From JBBIJR01 sp037445875 (GTDB lineage Bacteria; CLD3; SB21): 11,647 nucleotides of DNA. The translations under genes were made by a program, and so were the position numbers. Positions within the stretch are counted from its first letter, which is position 1; each line of letters starts with the position of its first letter. Positions 1-6,446 of this stretch are shown one piece after another. The stretch is from positions 1 to 11,647 of the forward strand of contig JBBIJR010000097.1 in the NCBI GenBank assembly GCA_037445875.1. Direction: 5' to 3'. A model generated the notes under the pieces. That model saw only the letters and a list, made by a program, of their open reading frames with translations, had not been told where the DNA came from and did no database searches.

Positions 1-2
1 GC

Positions 3-908
3 AGCTACTACTATATCTGGCATCCGATCTTCATGTGGAACGGTAACTCGGCGCTCTTCGAAGTGGGCATGTGCGTCATGATCTACATGTCGGTCTTGTA
101 CATCGAGTTTCTCCCGATCGTTACGGAGCGATTCGTCGGGCGCGTAAACCTGCCCGGCCCGCTGGGGATTCTCAATCGGCCGATCGATGCCCTTGTTCGG
201 TTGCTCGACCGTGGTTTGGACAAGACGATGTTCCTGTTCATCATTGCCGGCATCGTGCTCTCCACGCTGCACCAGTCGTCTCTCGGCACGCTGATGGTCA
301 TTGCGGGATCCAAGATGCATCCGCTGTGGCAGACGCCGATCCTGCCGCTGCTCTTCCTGATCAGCGCCATTGCGGTTGGCTACCCGATGGTGATCGTCGA
401 ATCGATCCTCGCTTCACGGTCTTTTGGGCTCAAACCGGAAATGGAGGTACTGTCGCGACTCGGGCGCATCGTCGCACCCATGCTCGGCATCTACCTGGCG
501 TTCAAGCTGGGGGACGTATTCATCCGCGAGACCTTCGTCTATCTGAACGAAGTCAGTCTCGAAAGCGTGATGTGGGTGGTGGAAGTGGTTCTCGGCGTGG
601 TGGTCCCGCTGCGCATGTTCATGTCGCCTGCGGTGCGGAGTTCGGTCCCGCTGCTGTTCACCGCTTCGGCGCTGGTGGTCTTGGGTGTTCTGCTTAACCG
701 GATCAACAATTTTGTGGTAGCCTACACGCCGCCGTACGCCGACGGCAGGTATGTGCCGTCGGTGGGGGAGATATCGGTGACCGTCGGCTTTGCGGCGATG
801 CTCGTCCTTGCGTATCGGGCCATCGTTCTCTTCTTTCCGGTCATCAGCCTGCCCAACGGCGAAAAACGATCCCTCACCAAGTACGCCATACGAGGAACTC
901 AGCCATGA
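3..908 (+). CDS. HybB/NrfD-like integral membrane subunit of a quinone-linked oxidoreductase (5' end cut by window edge)
   Basis: This frame is open from the first bases of the window, reading S-Y-Y-Y-I-W-H-P-I-F before the first Met at 33, so the true start lies upstream and 301 codons are visible. HybB relatives are near 390-400 residues with about ten membrane helices. About seven hydrophobic helices are visible here, so roughly three N-terminal helices are missing. The segment HQSSLGTLMVIAG followed by HPLWQTPILPLLF is the hallmark of the HybB/HmcC/NrfD group, which pass electrons between the quinone pool and periplasmic Fe-S or haem partners. The family has no cofactor of its own. The stop overlaps the next gene's ATG by 4 nt (ATGA), so it is translationally coupled to the multihaem cytochrome. 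An HmcB/HybA-type ferredoxin subunit is expected just upstream but is outside the window. The family assignment is firm. The substrate or partner enzyme is unknown. Confidence 0.88.
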   Translation, partial: SYYYIWHPIFMWNGNSALFEVGMCVMIYMSVLYIEFLPIVTERFVGRVNLPGPLGILNRPIDALVRLLDRGLDKTMFLFIIAGIVLSTLHQSSLGTLMVIAGSKMHPLWQTPILPLLFLISAIAVGYPMVIVESILASRSFGLKPEMEVLSRLGRIVAPMLGIYLAFKLGDVFIRETFVYLNEVSLESVMWVVEVVLGVVVPLRMFMSPAVRSSVPLLFTASALVVLGVLLNRINNFVVAYTPPYADGRYVPSVGEISVTVGFAAMLVLAYRAIVLFFPVISLPNGEKRSLTKYAIRGTQP

Positions 909-2041
909 TACGCCGCGCATGGATCCTGCTGACGATACTCTTCGGTTGCCCGCTGCTGGCGCAGCAGCACGGAATGAAGGGCTCAACGAAATCCACCATC
1001 AATTGTAAGACCTGCCACACGTGCGAGTACCCTACGGTCCAGGTGCCGTGCCTGATCGATTGTCCGCGAGAGGATCTGATCACCGTACGCCATTCGGCGG
1101 CGTCGGGTCCCACCGTAATCCGCATGGACGCATTCAAAGAGCGGTACGGTCCCGTGATCTTTTCGCATCGCTTGCACGCGGAGATGGCTGGCATGGGTGG
1201 TGGTTGCGAAAGCTGCCATCACTATAATACGACGGGACCCGTGCTCAAGTGCAGCGTGTGCCACGAGACGGCCGACCGGAAGGAACTGGAACGGCCGGGT
1301 CTTCTGGCCGCATATCACCGGCAGTGCATTTCGTGTCACCGCGAATGGAGCCAGACGGTGGAATGCCAATCCTGTCATCCGCCGATTCACGGGAACAAAC
1401 TGGTAGCGGACGGGGAGCGGGCGGCGTTACTGAAAACCAAAGCGCACAAAGTGGCCGTCGAACCCAAAAAACGGCTGTACGACACGAATTACGATGAAGG
1501 CAGGCTCGTGACGTTCTATCACGACCAGCACACCCAACTGTTCGGGTTGGCGTGCACGCAGTGCCACAGCGGCCAGGGGTGCATCCAGTGTCACGATGTG
1601 AACAAGGGAGCACCCAAAGAACTGGTCGTCTCTTCCGATGACGCCCGAAGCGAGAAGGAAAAACATGCCGCTTGCTTCTCGTGCCACAAAGAGGATCGGT
1701 GTTCCGTATGCCACCGCGACGATGAAACAAGACCATTCAATCATCGGGAAAGGACAGGGTGGGCCATCGAACCATACCATGCCAATCTGCGCTGTCAGCA
1801 CTGTCACGGGTCTAAAGCCCGGTTCACCAGGGTCTCATCCAATTGTAATGCCTGTCACTCGCTGGCCACTTCGGGCTCCTTCCGTCATCAGGTGACCGGG
1901 TTGATTCTGGACGACAATCACAACGGCCTGTCCTGCGACGATTGCCATGCAAAAAACAACTTCATCGCTGCACCCTCGTGCGGCAACTGTCACGACGACA
2001 AGGCCTGGCCCAGGGACAGACCGGGACGGACGGTCCGTTAG
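905..2041 (+). CDS. Exported multihaem c-type cytochrome with 13 CXXCH motifs
   Basis: The 378-residue protein has an N-terminal export signal (charged MIRR, then a short hydrophobic stretch). Cleavage could be near LLA/QQ, or a lipobox-like LFG-C15 could make it a lipoprotein. Thirteen CXXCH haem sites start at residues 34, 101, 116, 141, 154, 217, 226, 257, 266, 297, 314, 344 and 359. Many extra His residues (for example FSHRLH, FYHDQH, FNHRER, FRHQV) could be distal ligands, giving low-potential bis-His haems as in the cytochrome c3/Hmc group. Extra cysteines C40, C49 and C53 follow haem 1. The ATG overlaps the membrane-subunit stop by 4 nt, and AGGA at 893-896 is correctly spaced. It probably receives or donates electrons across the periplasm for the HybB-like subunit. 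It has fewer haems than HmcA (16) and more than the nine-haem NhcA. Redox partner and physiological direction are unknown. Confidence 0.93.
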   Translation: MIRRAWILLTILFGCPLLAQQHGMKGSTKSTINCKTCHTCEYPTVQVPCLIDCPREDLITVRHSAASGPTVIRMDAFKERYGPVIFSHRLHAEMAGMGGGCESCHHYNTTGPVLKCSVCHETADRKELERPGLLAAYHRQCISCHREWSQTVECQSCHPPIHGNKLVADGERAALLKTKAHKVAVEPKKRLYDTNYDEGRLVTFYHDQHTQLFGLACTQCHSGQGCIQCHDVNKGAPKELVVSSDDARSEKEKHAACFSCHKEDRCSVCHRDDETRPFNHRERTGWAIEPYHANLRCQHCHGSKARFTRVSSNCNACHSLATSGSFRHQVTGLILDDNHNGLSCDDCHAKNNFIAAPSCGNCHDDKAWPRDRPGRTVR

Positions 2042-2042
2042 G

Positions 2043-3908
2043 ATGAAAGTGATGAACAAAATAGGCTTCAAGCTGATTCTGGCGGTCGGGATCACGACGG
2101 TGATCAGCATCGGCGTCTACTCGTTTTTCATGGTGCGGTCGATTAGCGGAGGACTCGAAGGCGAGGTGGAGCGCCACGCCAACCAGCTGAGCGAAACGGT
2201 GAAATACGGTACGCGGTACGACATGTTGTTCAACCAGCGCGACCGGATTCACGAGCTCGTCCGAAACATGGCCGCCCAGCCGAGCATCAACCGGATCCGG
2301 GTATTGAACAAAAGCGGGGAAGTGGTGTATTCGTCGCGCGAGGAGGACATCGGCCAGATGGTCGACAAACAGGCCGAAGCTTGTTACGCCTGCCATGCGG
2401 CCGACAAGCCGCTGGAGAGGCTGTCCATCGAGGACCGTACGAGGATCTACCGCGTGCACGCAGACTCCACCCGCTTTCTCGGCATCATCAACCCGATCTA
2501 CAACGAGCCCTCTTGCTGGGAAGCCTCCTGTCATGAACACGATCAAGGGCAAACCGTTCTGGGCGTGCTGGACGTCGTGATGTCCCTCGAAGATGTCGAT
2601 CAGCGGATCCGGCAAAGTGAAATAGAAATGCTCATCTTTGCCGTTGTGGCGATCGTCGTGCTCAGTTTCATCGTGGCCGTTTTTGTCGAACGGTGGGTCG
2701 ACTGGCCGGTGCGCGATCTGCTGAGCGCCACCGAGGAGGTCGCCTCTGGGAACCTGAGCCACACTATTCCCGCCAAGCGATCCGACGAGTTGGGACTGCT
2801 GGCTCGCTCGTTCAATCACATGACGGCCAAGTTGTCCGAGGCGCGCCTGCAGCTGTTTCAGTCCGACAAGATGGCCTCCCTGGGCCGGCTGGCCGCGGGT
2901 GTCGCCCATGAGATCAACAATCCGCTCACGGGAGTGCTGACGTACTCCAGTTTTCTGCTCAAGAGGACCCAGGACCGGCCCGAAATTCAGGAAGACCTGA
3001 AAGTCATCGTTCGGGAAACACTGCGCAGCCGCGAGATCGTCAAGAGCCTTCTCGATTTTGCCCGGCAGTCGGTACCCAAGAAGACCGAAGCAGACATTCA
3101 CGAGATACTGGACCGGGCGCAGGCCGTGGTCGAGAACCAATTGAGCCTGAACAAAGTCCGCGTCGTGCGCCAGCTGGACTCGAGTCTGCCGCGAATCACG
3201 GTTGATTCCAATCAAATGCAACAGGTATTCATCAACCTTCTCGTCAACGCGGCCGACGCGATCGGGAGAAACGGCGGTACGATTACCGTCCAGACGTCTC
3301 TGCTCTGTCTGTCTCCGTACGGAATGCTGAATATCAGGAAGGCCCAGTGCCCGAAGCGCCACAATCTGATCGACAATGAGTTCAAGATCGACGGCCGGGC
3401 CGCGGTTAAACTGCGAATGGTCAGCAACGAGGAAGAAGGCTTTTTGTATCTCGATCCTCTGTACGGCAGCCACCACCATCGCCAGACCGTGGCGGCCGAC
3501 GGCGAGCCTTTGCAGTTGTCGTGTCCGCAGTGCCACACTTCGCTGATGGACCCGGAGAAGAAATGCCCGGTGTGCTCGGCGCCCGTCTTCCGCTTCGATA
3601 TTCCCGGCAAGGGCCAGTTCGAGAACTGCAGCCGAAAGGGCTGCGAATGGCAGCGATGGGCGGCCGTCGACGAAGAAGGCCACAAGGACTACGTCGAGAT
3701 CCGCGTACAGGACAGCGGCTGCGGAATTCCCAAAGAGGACCTTCCGCGCATCTTCGAGCCGTTTTTCAGCTCGAAAGGCCAGAAAGGCACGGGACTGGGC
3801 CTGTCCGTGATCTGGGGCATCATTGACAATCACAACGGGAGCATCACGGTCCAGAGTGAGGGAGGCAAAGGCACCACATTTACCATCCGCCTGCCCGTAA
3901 AGGAATGA
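2043..3908 (+). CDS. Membrane histidine kinase with haem-type periplasmic sensor and Cys-rich insert in the ATPase domain
   Basis: Numbering is from the ATG at 2043 (621 residues). TM1 is about 8-30. The periplasmic sensor is about 31-194 and carries C114-YACH and C158-x4-C-H164, suggesting covalent haem. TM2 is about 195-215 and HAMP about 214-267. The HisKA phospho-acceptor is H289 in VAHEINNPL. The ATPase domain shows the N box (N402), G1 DSGCGIP (557-563), F box FEPFF (571-575) and G2 GTGLGLS. Between two ATPase strands, residues ~420-548 form an insert with CPQC (494-497), CPVC (508-511) and further Cys/His at 436, 440, 529 and 534, resembling a zinc ribbon. The start at 2043 lies 1 nt after the cytochrome stop. 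ATG 2052 is a real alternative because AGGA at 2040-2043 sits 8 nt before it. The in-frame ATG at 1947 would overlap the cytochrome by 95 nt and is not favoured. It probably reads periplasmic redox state and phosphorylates the two downstream regulators. Confidence 0.9.
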   Translation: MKVMNKIGFKLILAVGITTVISIGVYSFFMVRSISGGLEGEVERHANQLSETVKYGTRYDMLFNQRDRIHELVRNMAAQPSINRIRVLNKSGEVVYSSREEDIGQMVDKQAEACYACHAADKPLERLSIEDRTRIYRVHADSTRFLGIINPIYNEPSCWEASCHEHDQGQTVLGVLDVVMSLEDVDQRIRQSEIEMLIFAVVAIVVLSFIVAVFVERWVDWPVRDLLSATEEVASGNLSHTIPAKRSDELGLLARSFNHMTAKLSEARLQLFQSDKMASLGRLAAGVAHEINNPLTGVLTYSSFLLKRTQDRPEIQEDLKVIVRETLRSREIVKSLLDFARQSVPKKTEADIHEILDRAQAVVENQLSLNKVRVVRQLDSSLPRITVDSNQMQQVFINLLVNAADAIGRNGGTITVQTSLLCLSPYGMLNIRKAQCPKRHNLIDNEFKIDGRAAVKLRMVSNEEEGFLYLDPLYGSHHHRQTVAADGEPLQLSCPQCHTSLMDPEKKCPVCSAPVFRFDIPGKGQFENCSRKGCEWQRWAAVDEEGHKDYVEIRVQDSGCGIPKEDLPRIFEPFFSSKGQKGTGLGLSVIWGIIDNHNGSITVQSEGGKGTTFTIRLPVKE

Positions 3909-3909
3909 C

Positions 3910-4707
3910 ATGAGCAAGATCGTCGACCTGTTGGCTGTGGATGACGAGCCGGTAGTGCTTGAGGCGGTCGAAAGGACCTGCACGACGGAAGGCTACTCGG
4001 TGGAAACCGCCGCTGACGCCTCGGCTGCCCTGGACAAGTTGCATAACCGCCGATACCGGCTGATCCTCTGCGACATCATGATGCCGGCCCTCGATGGGTT
4101 CCAATTTCTGGCCGAGATGGACCGGCGAAAGATCAAAACCCCGGTCATCATGACCACAGGGTATTCGACGCTGGAGAATGCCGTGCGATCGCTTTATGAC
4201 GGCGCCATCGACTTCATCCCCAAACCGTTCACCGTGGACGAGTTGCTGGCTTCCGTCAGCAGGGCCATGAAGTACATCGAGATCCAGGCTGCGCTGCGCC
4301 AGGCTCGATCGACGGATTCGATCGTATACGTTCCGTGTCCGACGCGGTACTTGAGATTGGGATACGGCAGCTGGCTCTCGCTGGAGAACGATGGATCGGT
4401 ACGGACGGGTGTCACGGATCTCTATCTCCGAACTCTGGATGCGATTCGCGAATTGAAGCTGCGGCACGGCAACGACGAATTGGTACAGGGCAGTTCCTGC
4501 GCTTCGCTTGTGTCCAAGGACGGTCTGGAACATCAGGTCCTGAGTCCGGTGAGCGGACGCGTCATCGAGGTCAACCCGGACCTTGCGGACGACCCGATGC
4601 TGCTTCAGAAAGATCCGTTCTTCAGGAGTTGGTTTTACCGCCTGATTCCGTCCGACCTCGAATACGAAATGAAGCATCTGATTCCGTGTTCCTCGGATCG
4701 GATTTGA
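3910..4707 (+). CDS. Response regulator with C-terminal GcvH-like (lipoyl-fold) domain
   Basis: The 265-residue protein has two parts. The receiver (1-~120) is complete: acidic D11/D12, phospho-acceptor D55 in LILCDIMMP, T82/T83 and K105 in IPKPF. Residues ~140-250 follow the glycine-cleavage H-protein pattern: YGSWLSLENDGSVRTGVTD corresponds to the H-protein strand, and LSPVSGRVIEVNPDLADDP to the conserved PVSG..VN turn. No HTH or AAA+ domain is present. The loop before PVSG is about two residues longer than in true H protein. K203 falls near the lipoyl-lysine position, but the canonical E-S-V-K-A context is lost, so lipoylation is uncertain. The gene starts 1 nt after the kinase stop, with AGGA at 3901-3904. 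It is the probable cognate regulator, and its output is likely protein-protein or enzymatic instead of transcriptional. Confidence 0.88.
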   Translation: MSKIVDLLAVDDEPVVLEAVERTCTTEGYSVETAADASAALDKLHNRRYRLILCDIMMPALDGFQFLAEMDRRKIKTPVIMTTGYSTLENAVRSLYDGAIDFIPKPFTVDELLASVSRAMKYIEIQAALRQARSTDSIVYVPCPTRYLRLGYGSWLSLENDGSVRTGVTDLYLRTLDAIRELKLRHGNDELVQGSSCASLVSKDGLEHQVLSPVSGRVIEVNPDLADDPMLLQKDPFFRSWFYRLIPSDLEYEMKHLIPCSSDRI

Positions 4708-4723
4708 TTGATAGGACAATCAA
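4704..4723 (+). repeat. 7-bp inverted repeat at the stop of the first response regulator
   Basis: TTGATTG (4704-4710) pairs perfectly with CAATCAA (4717-4723) across a 6-nt loop and includes the TGA stop (4705-4707). The stem is AT-rich and no T run follows, so it is unlikely to be a strong terminator. It could be an mRNA processing or stability element, a weak operator, or chance. Confidence 0.35.
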
Positions 4724-4760
4724 CGAGCGAACCCATGTCTTAAGATCGTGAGGAGTTGTC

Positions 4761-5918
4761 ATGGCACTATTCATCATCGCTCTTATCCTGTTTGTGATCA
4801 TTGACATCGCAATCCGGATCATTGCAAAGCGGATCCAGGAAAAGAGGACCCAGGAGGAGCGCGCCAGGGCTCTGGAAGTGAGCCTGAGGCTCGACTACAG
4901 CCGGGAAGCCAAATCGCTGAAACGAGCAGAAGTGGCCAATCCCAAGGCCCGTATCCTGTGCGTGGACGACGAAGAGGTGATCCTGGACAGTTTCAGGAAG
5001 ATCATCGTGTTGGACGGCTACAACGTCGATACCGTCCAGACGGGGCAGGAGGCCCTCGGACTGATTCAGACCCACCACTACGACTTCCTGTTTACGGACC
5101 TGAAGATGCCCGAAATGGACGGCCACGATGTCGTGAAGGCAGCCAAGCATCTGCGCCCGGACATCGACGTGATCGTGATCACCGGCTATGCCACGGTCGA
5201 ATCGGCCGTGGAGTGCATGAAGTTCGGCGCGATGGACTATATCCAGAAACCGTTCACGGAAGAAGAATTGCTTTCAATGGTCAAGAGATCGTTGATCAAG
5301 CGACAGGACAGGATCCAGAGGCAGTTAAAGCCCAAAGTGCACATCACGCAATTCCCCGGCGCCGATCAATTCCGCGCCACCGAATTTGCCATTCCGGGAG
5401 GAGTGTTCATCTCCAAAAACCATTGCTGGATCAGTCTGGAGACCGACGGCCACGTCAACGTCGGCATCGACGATTTTGCGAAGAAGCTGATCGGAACCGT
5501 CGATTCGATCGACTTTCCAAACCTTGGAATGACCGTGAAGGCCGGGCAGCCGCTGTTCTCCGTTCGACAGGGACAACGAACGATCCATTTCAACACTCCG
5601 GTCAGCGGAAAGGTCTCGAAAGTGAATGCGGCCCTGGCCAAGGACGTCGCCCGGCTCAACGTCACCCCGTACGACCACAACTGGGTCTGCGTGATCGACC
5701 CGGACAACGTTGACAACGATCTCCAATCGCTCAAGATCGGAAAATCGGCCGTTGAATTCTACCAGCAGGAAATCGAACAATTTCGGGAGACGGTCAAAGG
5801 CATGGCATCCACGGAAGCCAAAGGCAATGGCTCGTCGGAAGATCTGCATGTGGGCGAAATGGAACACCTGAACGAGAAGGACTGGACTATCCTGACGGGG
5901 AAGTTCTTCGAACGTTGA
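4761..5918 (+). CDS. Membrane-anchored response regulator with degenerate GcvH-like domain
   Basis: The 385-residue protein is a paralogue of the preceding regulator with additions at both ends. Residues 2-22 form a hydrophobic membrane anchor, followed by a charged, probably helical linker (23-60). The receiver is about 62-185: D69/D70, phospho-acceptor D113 in FTDLKMP, T141 and K163 in IQKPF. Residues ~205-345 match H protein better than in the first copy (ISKNHCWISLETDGHVNVGIDDFAKKLIGT..DFPNLG). The lipoyl-lysine region reads SVRQGQRTIHFNTPVSG, with Gln270 or Arg269 where the lysine should be, so lipoylation at that site looks impossible. The hydrophilic tail (346-385) is unmatched. A GAGGAG site lies just upstream of ATG 4761, and the gap from the first regulator is 53 nt. 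The anchor would hold the regulator at the membrane near the kinase and electron-transfer complex. No DNA-binding domain is visible. Confidence 0.88.
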   Translation: MALFIIALILFVIIDIAIRIIAKRIQEKRTQEERARALEVSLRLDYSREAKSLKRAEVANPKARILCVDDEEVILDSFRKIIVLDGYNVDTVQTGQEALGLIQTHHYDFLFTDLKMPEMDGHDVVKAAKHLRPDIDVIVITGYATVESAVECMKFGAMDYIQKPFTEEELLSMVKRSLIKRQDRIQRQLKPKVHITQFPGADQFRATEFAIPGGVFISKNHCWISLETDGHVNVGIDDFAKKLIGTVDSIDFPNLGMTVKAGQPLFSVRQGQRTIHFNTPVSGKVSKVNAALAKDVARLNVTPYDHNWVCVIDPDNVDNDLQSLKIGKSAVEFYQQEIEQFRETVKGMASTEAKGNGSSEDLHVGEMEHLNEKDWTILTGKFFER

Positions 5919-5951
5919 CCGCTGGCACGGGCTGCTTCCCGTACGCGGTCA
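5916..5951 (+). terminator. Two-tier hairpin at the end of the respiratory/signalling operon
   Basis: TGACCGC (5916-5922, including the stop) pairs with GCGGTCA (5945-5951). Inside it ACGGG (5927-5931) pairs with CCCGT (5938-5942) over a 6-nt loop. No downstream T run exists, so it is at best a weak or factor-assisted terminator, or a 3'-end stability structure. It falls exactly where the operon appears to end. Confidence 0.45.
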
Positions 5952-6024
5952 CCCATGGGAACCATTCCTCACGATCGCTGAATGCGTGTCAGTCTGCGAG
6001 GCGGTCGAGGGACGGACATTCCAA

Positions 6025-6053
6025 TTGATTGCATTCGGTCTTTTTGGTACATT
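6025..6053 (+). promoter_or_regulatory. Candidate sigma70-type promoter for the DUF4234-adh-PAP2 genes
   Basis: TTGATT (6025-6030) and TACATT (6048-6053) are separated by 17 nt, in the 180-nt gap after the operon-end hairpin and about 45 nt before the ATG at 6099. The fit to TTGACA/TATAAT is moderate. It is based on inspection only. Confidence 0.4.
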
Positions 6054-6098
6054 GCGGTGTGTTCGGAGTAGATCCATCTCAACCCAAGGGAGGAGTAT

Positions 6099-6443
6099 AT
6101 GGCCGCTCAGGTTAAGAAACGAAATATGATTGCACAGGTTGGACTGGCCGTCATTACCTGCGGACTCTACATTCTGTACTGGTTTTACTCGACGTGCGAG
6201 GAACTCAAAGCTCTGGCCAACGATCAAGAAGCCTCGCCCGCCCTGCTCACGGTGTTGTTGTTCATTCCTTTCGGGGCATTCTACTCCTATTACAAGTATG
6301 GTGAACTGTACGAGAAGGTCACGGCAGGCCAGTTCAATCGCTGGCTGTTGTGGCTGATCTGGCTGGTGTTCTCTCCGGCTGTGTGGTTCATCGTCCAGAC
6401 CGAGCTCAACAAACGCGCGGAGGGCTCGGCAAGCCCTGCCTGA
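6099..6443 (+). CDS. Small DUF4234-like membrane protein
   Basis: The 114-residue protein has three hydrophobic segments at about 10-30, 48-65 and 82-100. The first contains the pattern ITCGLYILYWFYSTCEELKAL, which matches the DUF4234 signature (T-x-GIY-x-x-YW followed by an E-L pair). The N-terminus is basic (KKRN) and the C-terminus short and hydrophilic. The function of the family is unknown, and no catalytic motif is visible. A strong AGGGAGGAG site (6087-6095) precedes the ATG, and a candidate promoter lies upstream, so this appears to be the first gene of its transcription unit. The gap to the downstream dehydrogenase is 3 nt, implying co-transcription, although no functional link is obvious. 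Confidence 0.75.
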   Translation: MAAQVKKRNMIAQVGLAVITCGLYILYWFYSTCEELKALANDQEASPALLTVLLFIPFGAFYSYYKYGELYEKVTAGQFNRWLLWLIWLVFSPAVWFIVQTELNKRAEGSASPA

Positions 6444-6446
6444 CGT

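Noticed and set aside
1947..2042. Upstream ATG 1947 as the kinase start
   Set aside because: It would overlap the cytochrome gene by 95 nt and add a polar stretch before the first membrane helix. ATG 2043 or 2052 fits the operon spacing.
3522..3536. CPQCH in the kinase as a c-type haem site
   Set aside because: It lies in the cytoplasmic ATPase region, where c-type haem is not attached, and is paired with CPVC 10 residues on. A zinc-ribbon reading is far more likely.
1962..3983. A 673-codon open frame on the - strand opposite the histidine kinase
   Set aside because: The + strand frame has unmistakable HAMP, HisKA and HATPase motifs, whereas the reverse frame gives low-complexity protein rich in His, Arg, Asp and Gln with no recognisable domain. 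It is a composition shadow.
5952..6098. Possible small gene or RNA between the second regulator and the DUF4234 gene
   Set aside because: No open frame with a ribosome binding site and no RNA fold beyond the operon-end hairpin and a candidate promoter could be supported by eye.
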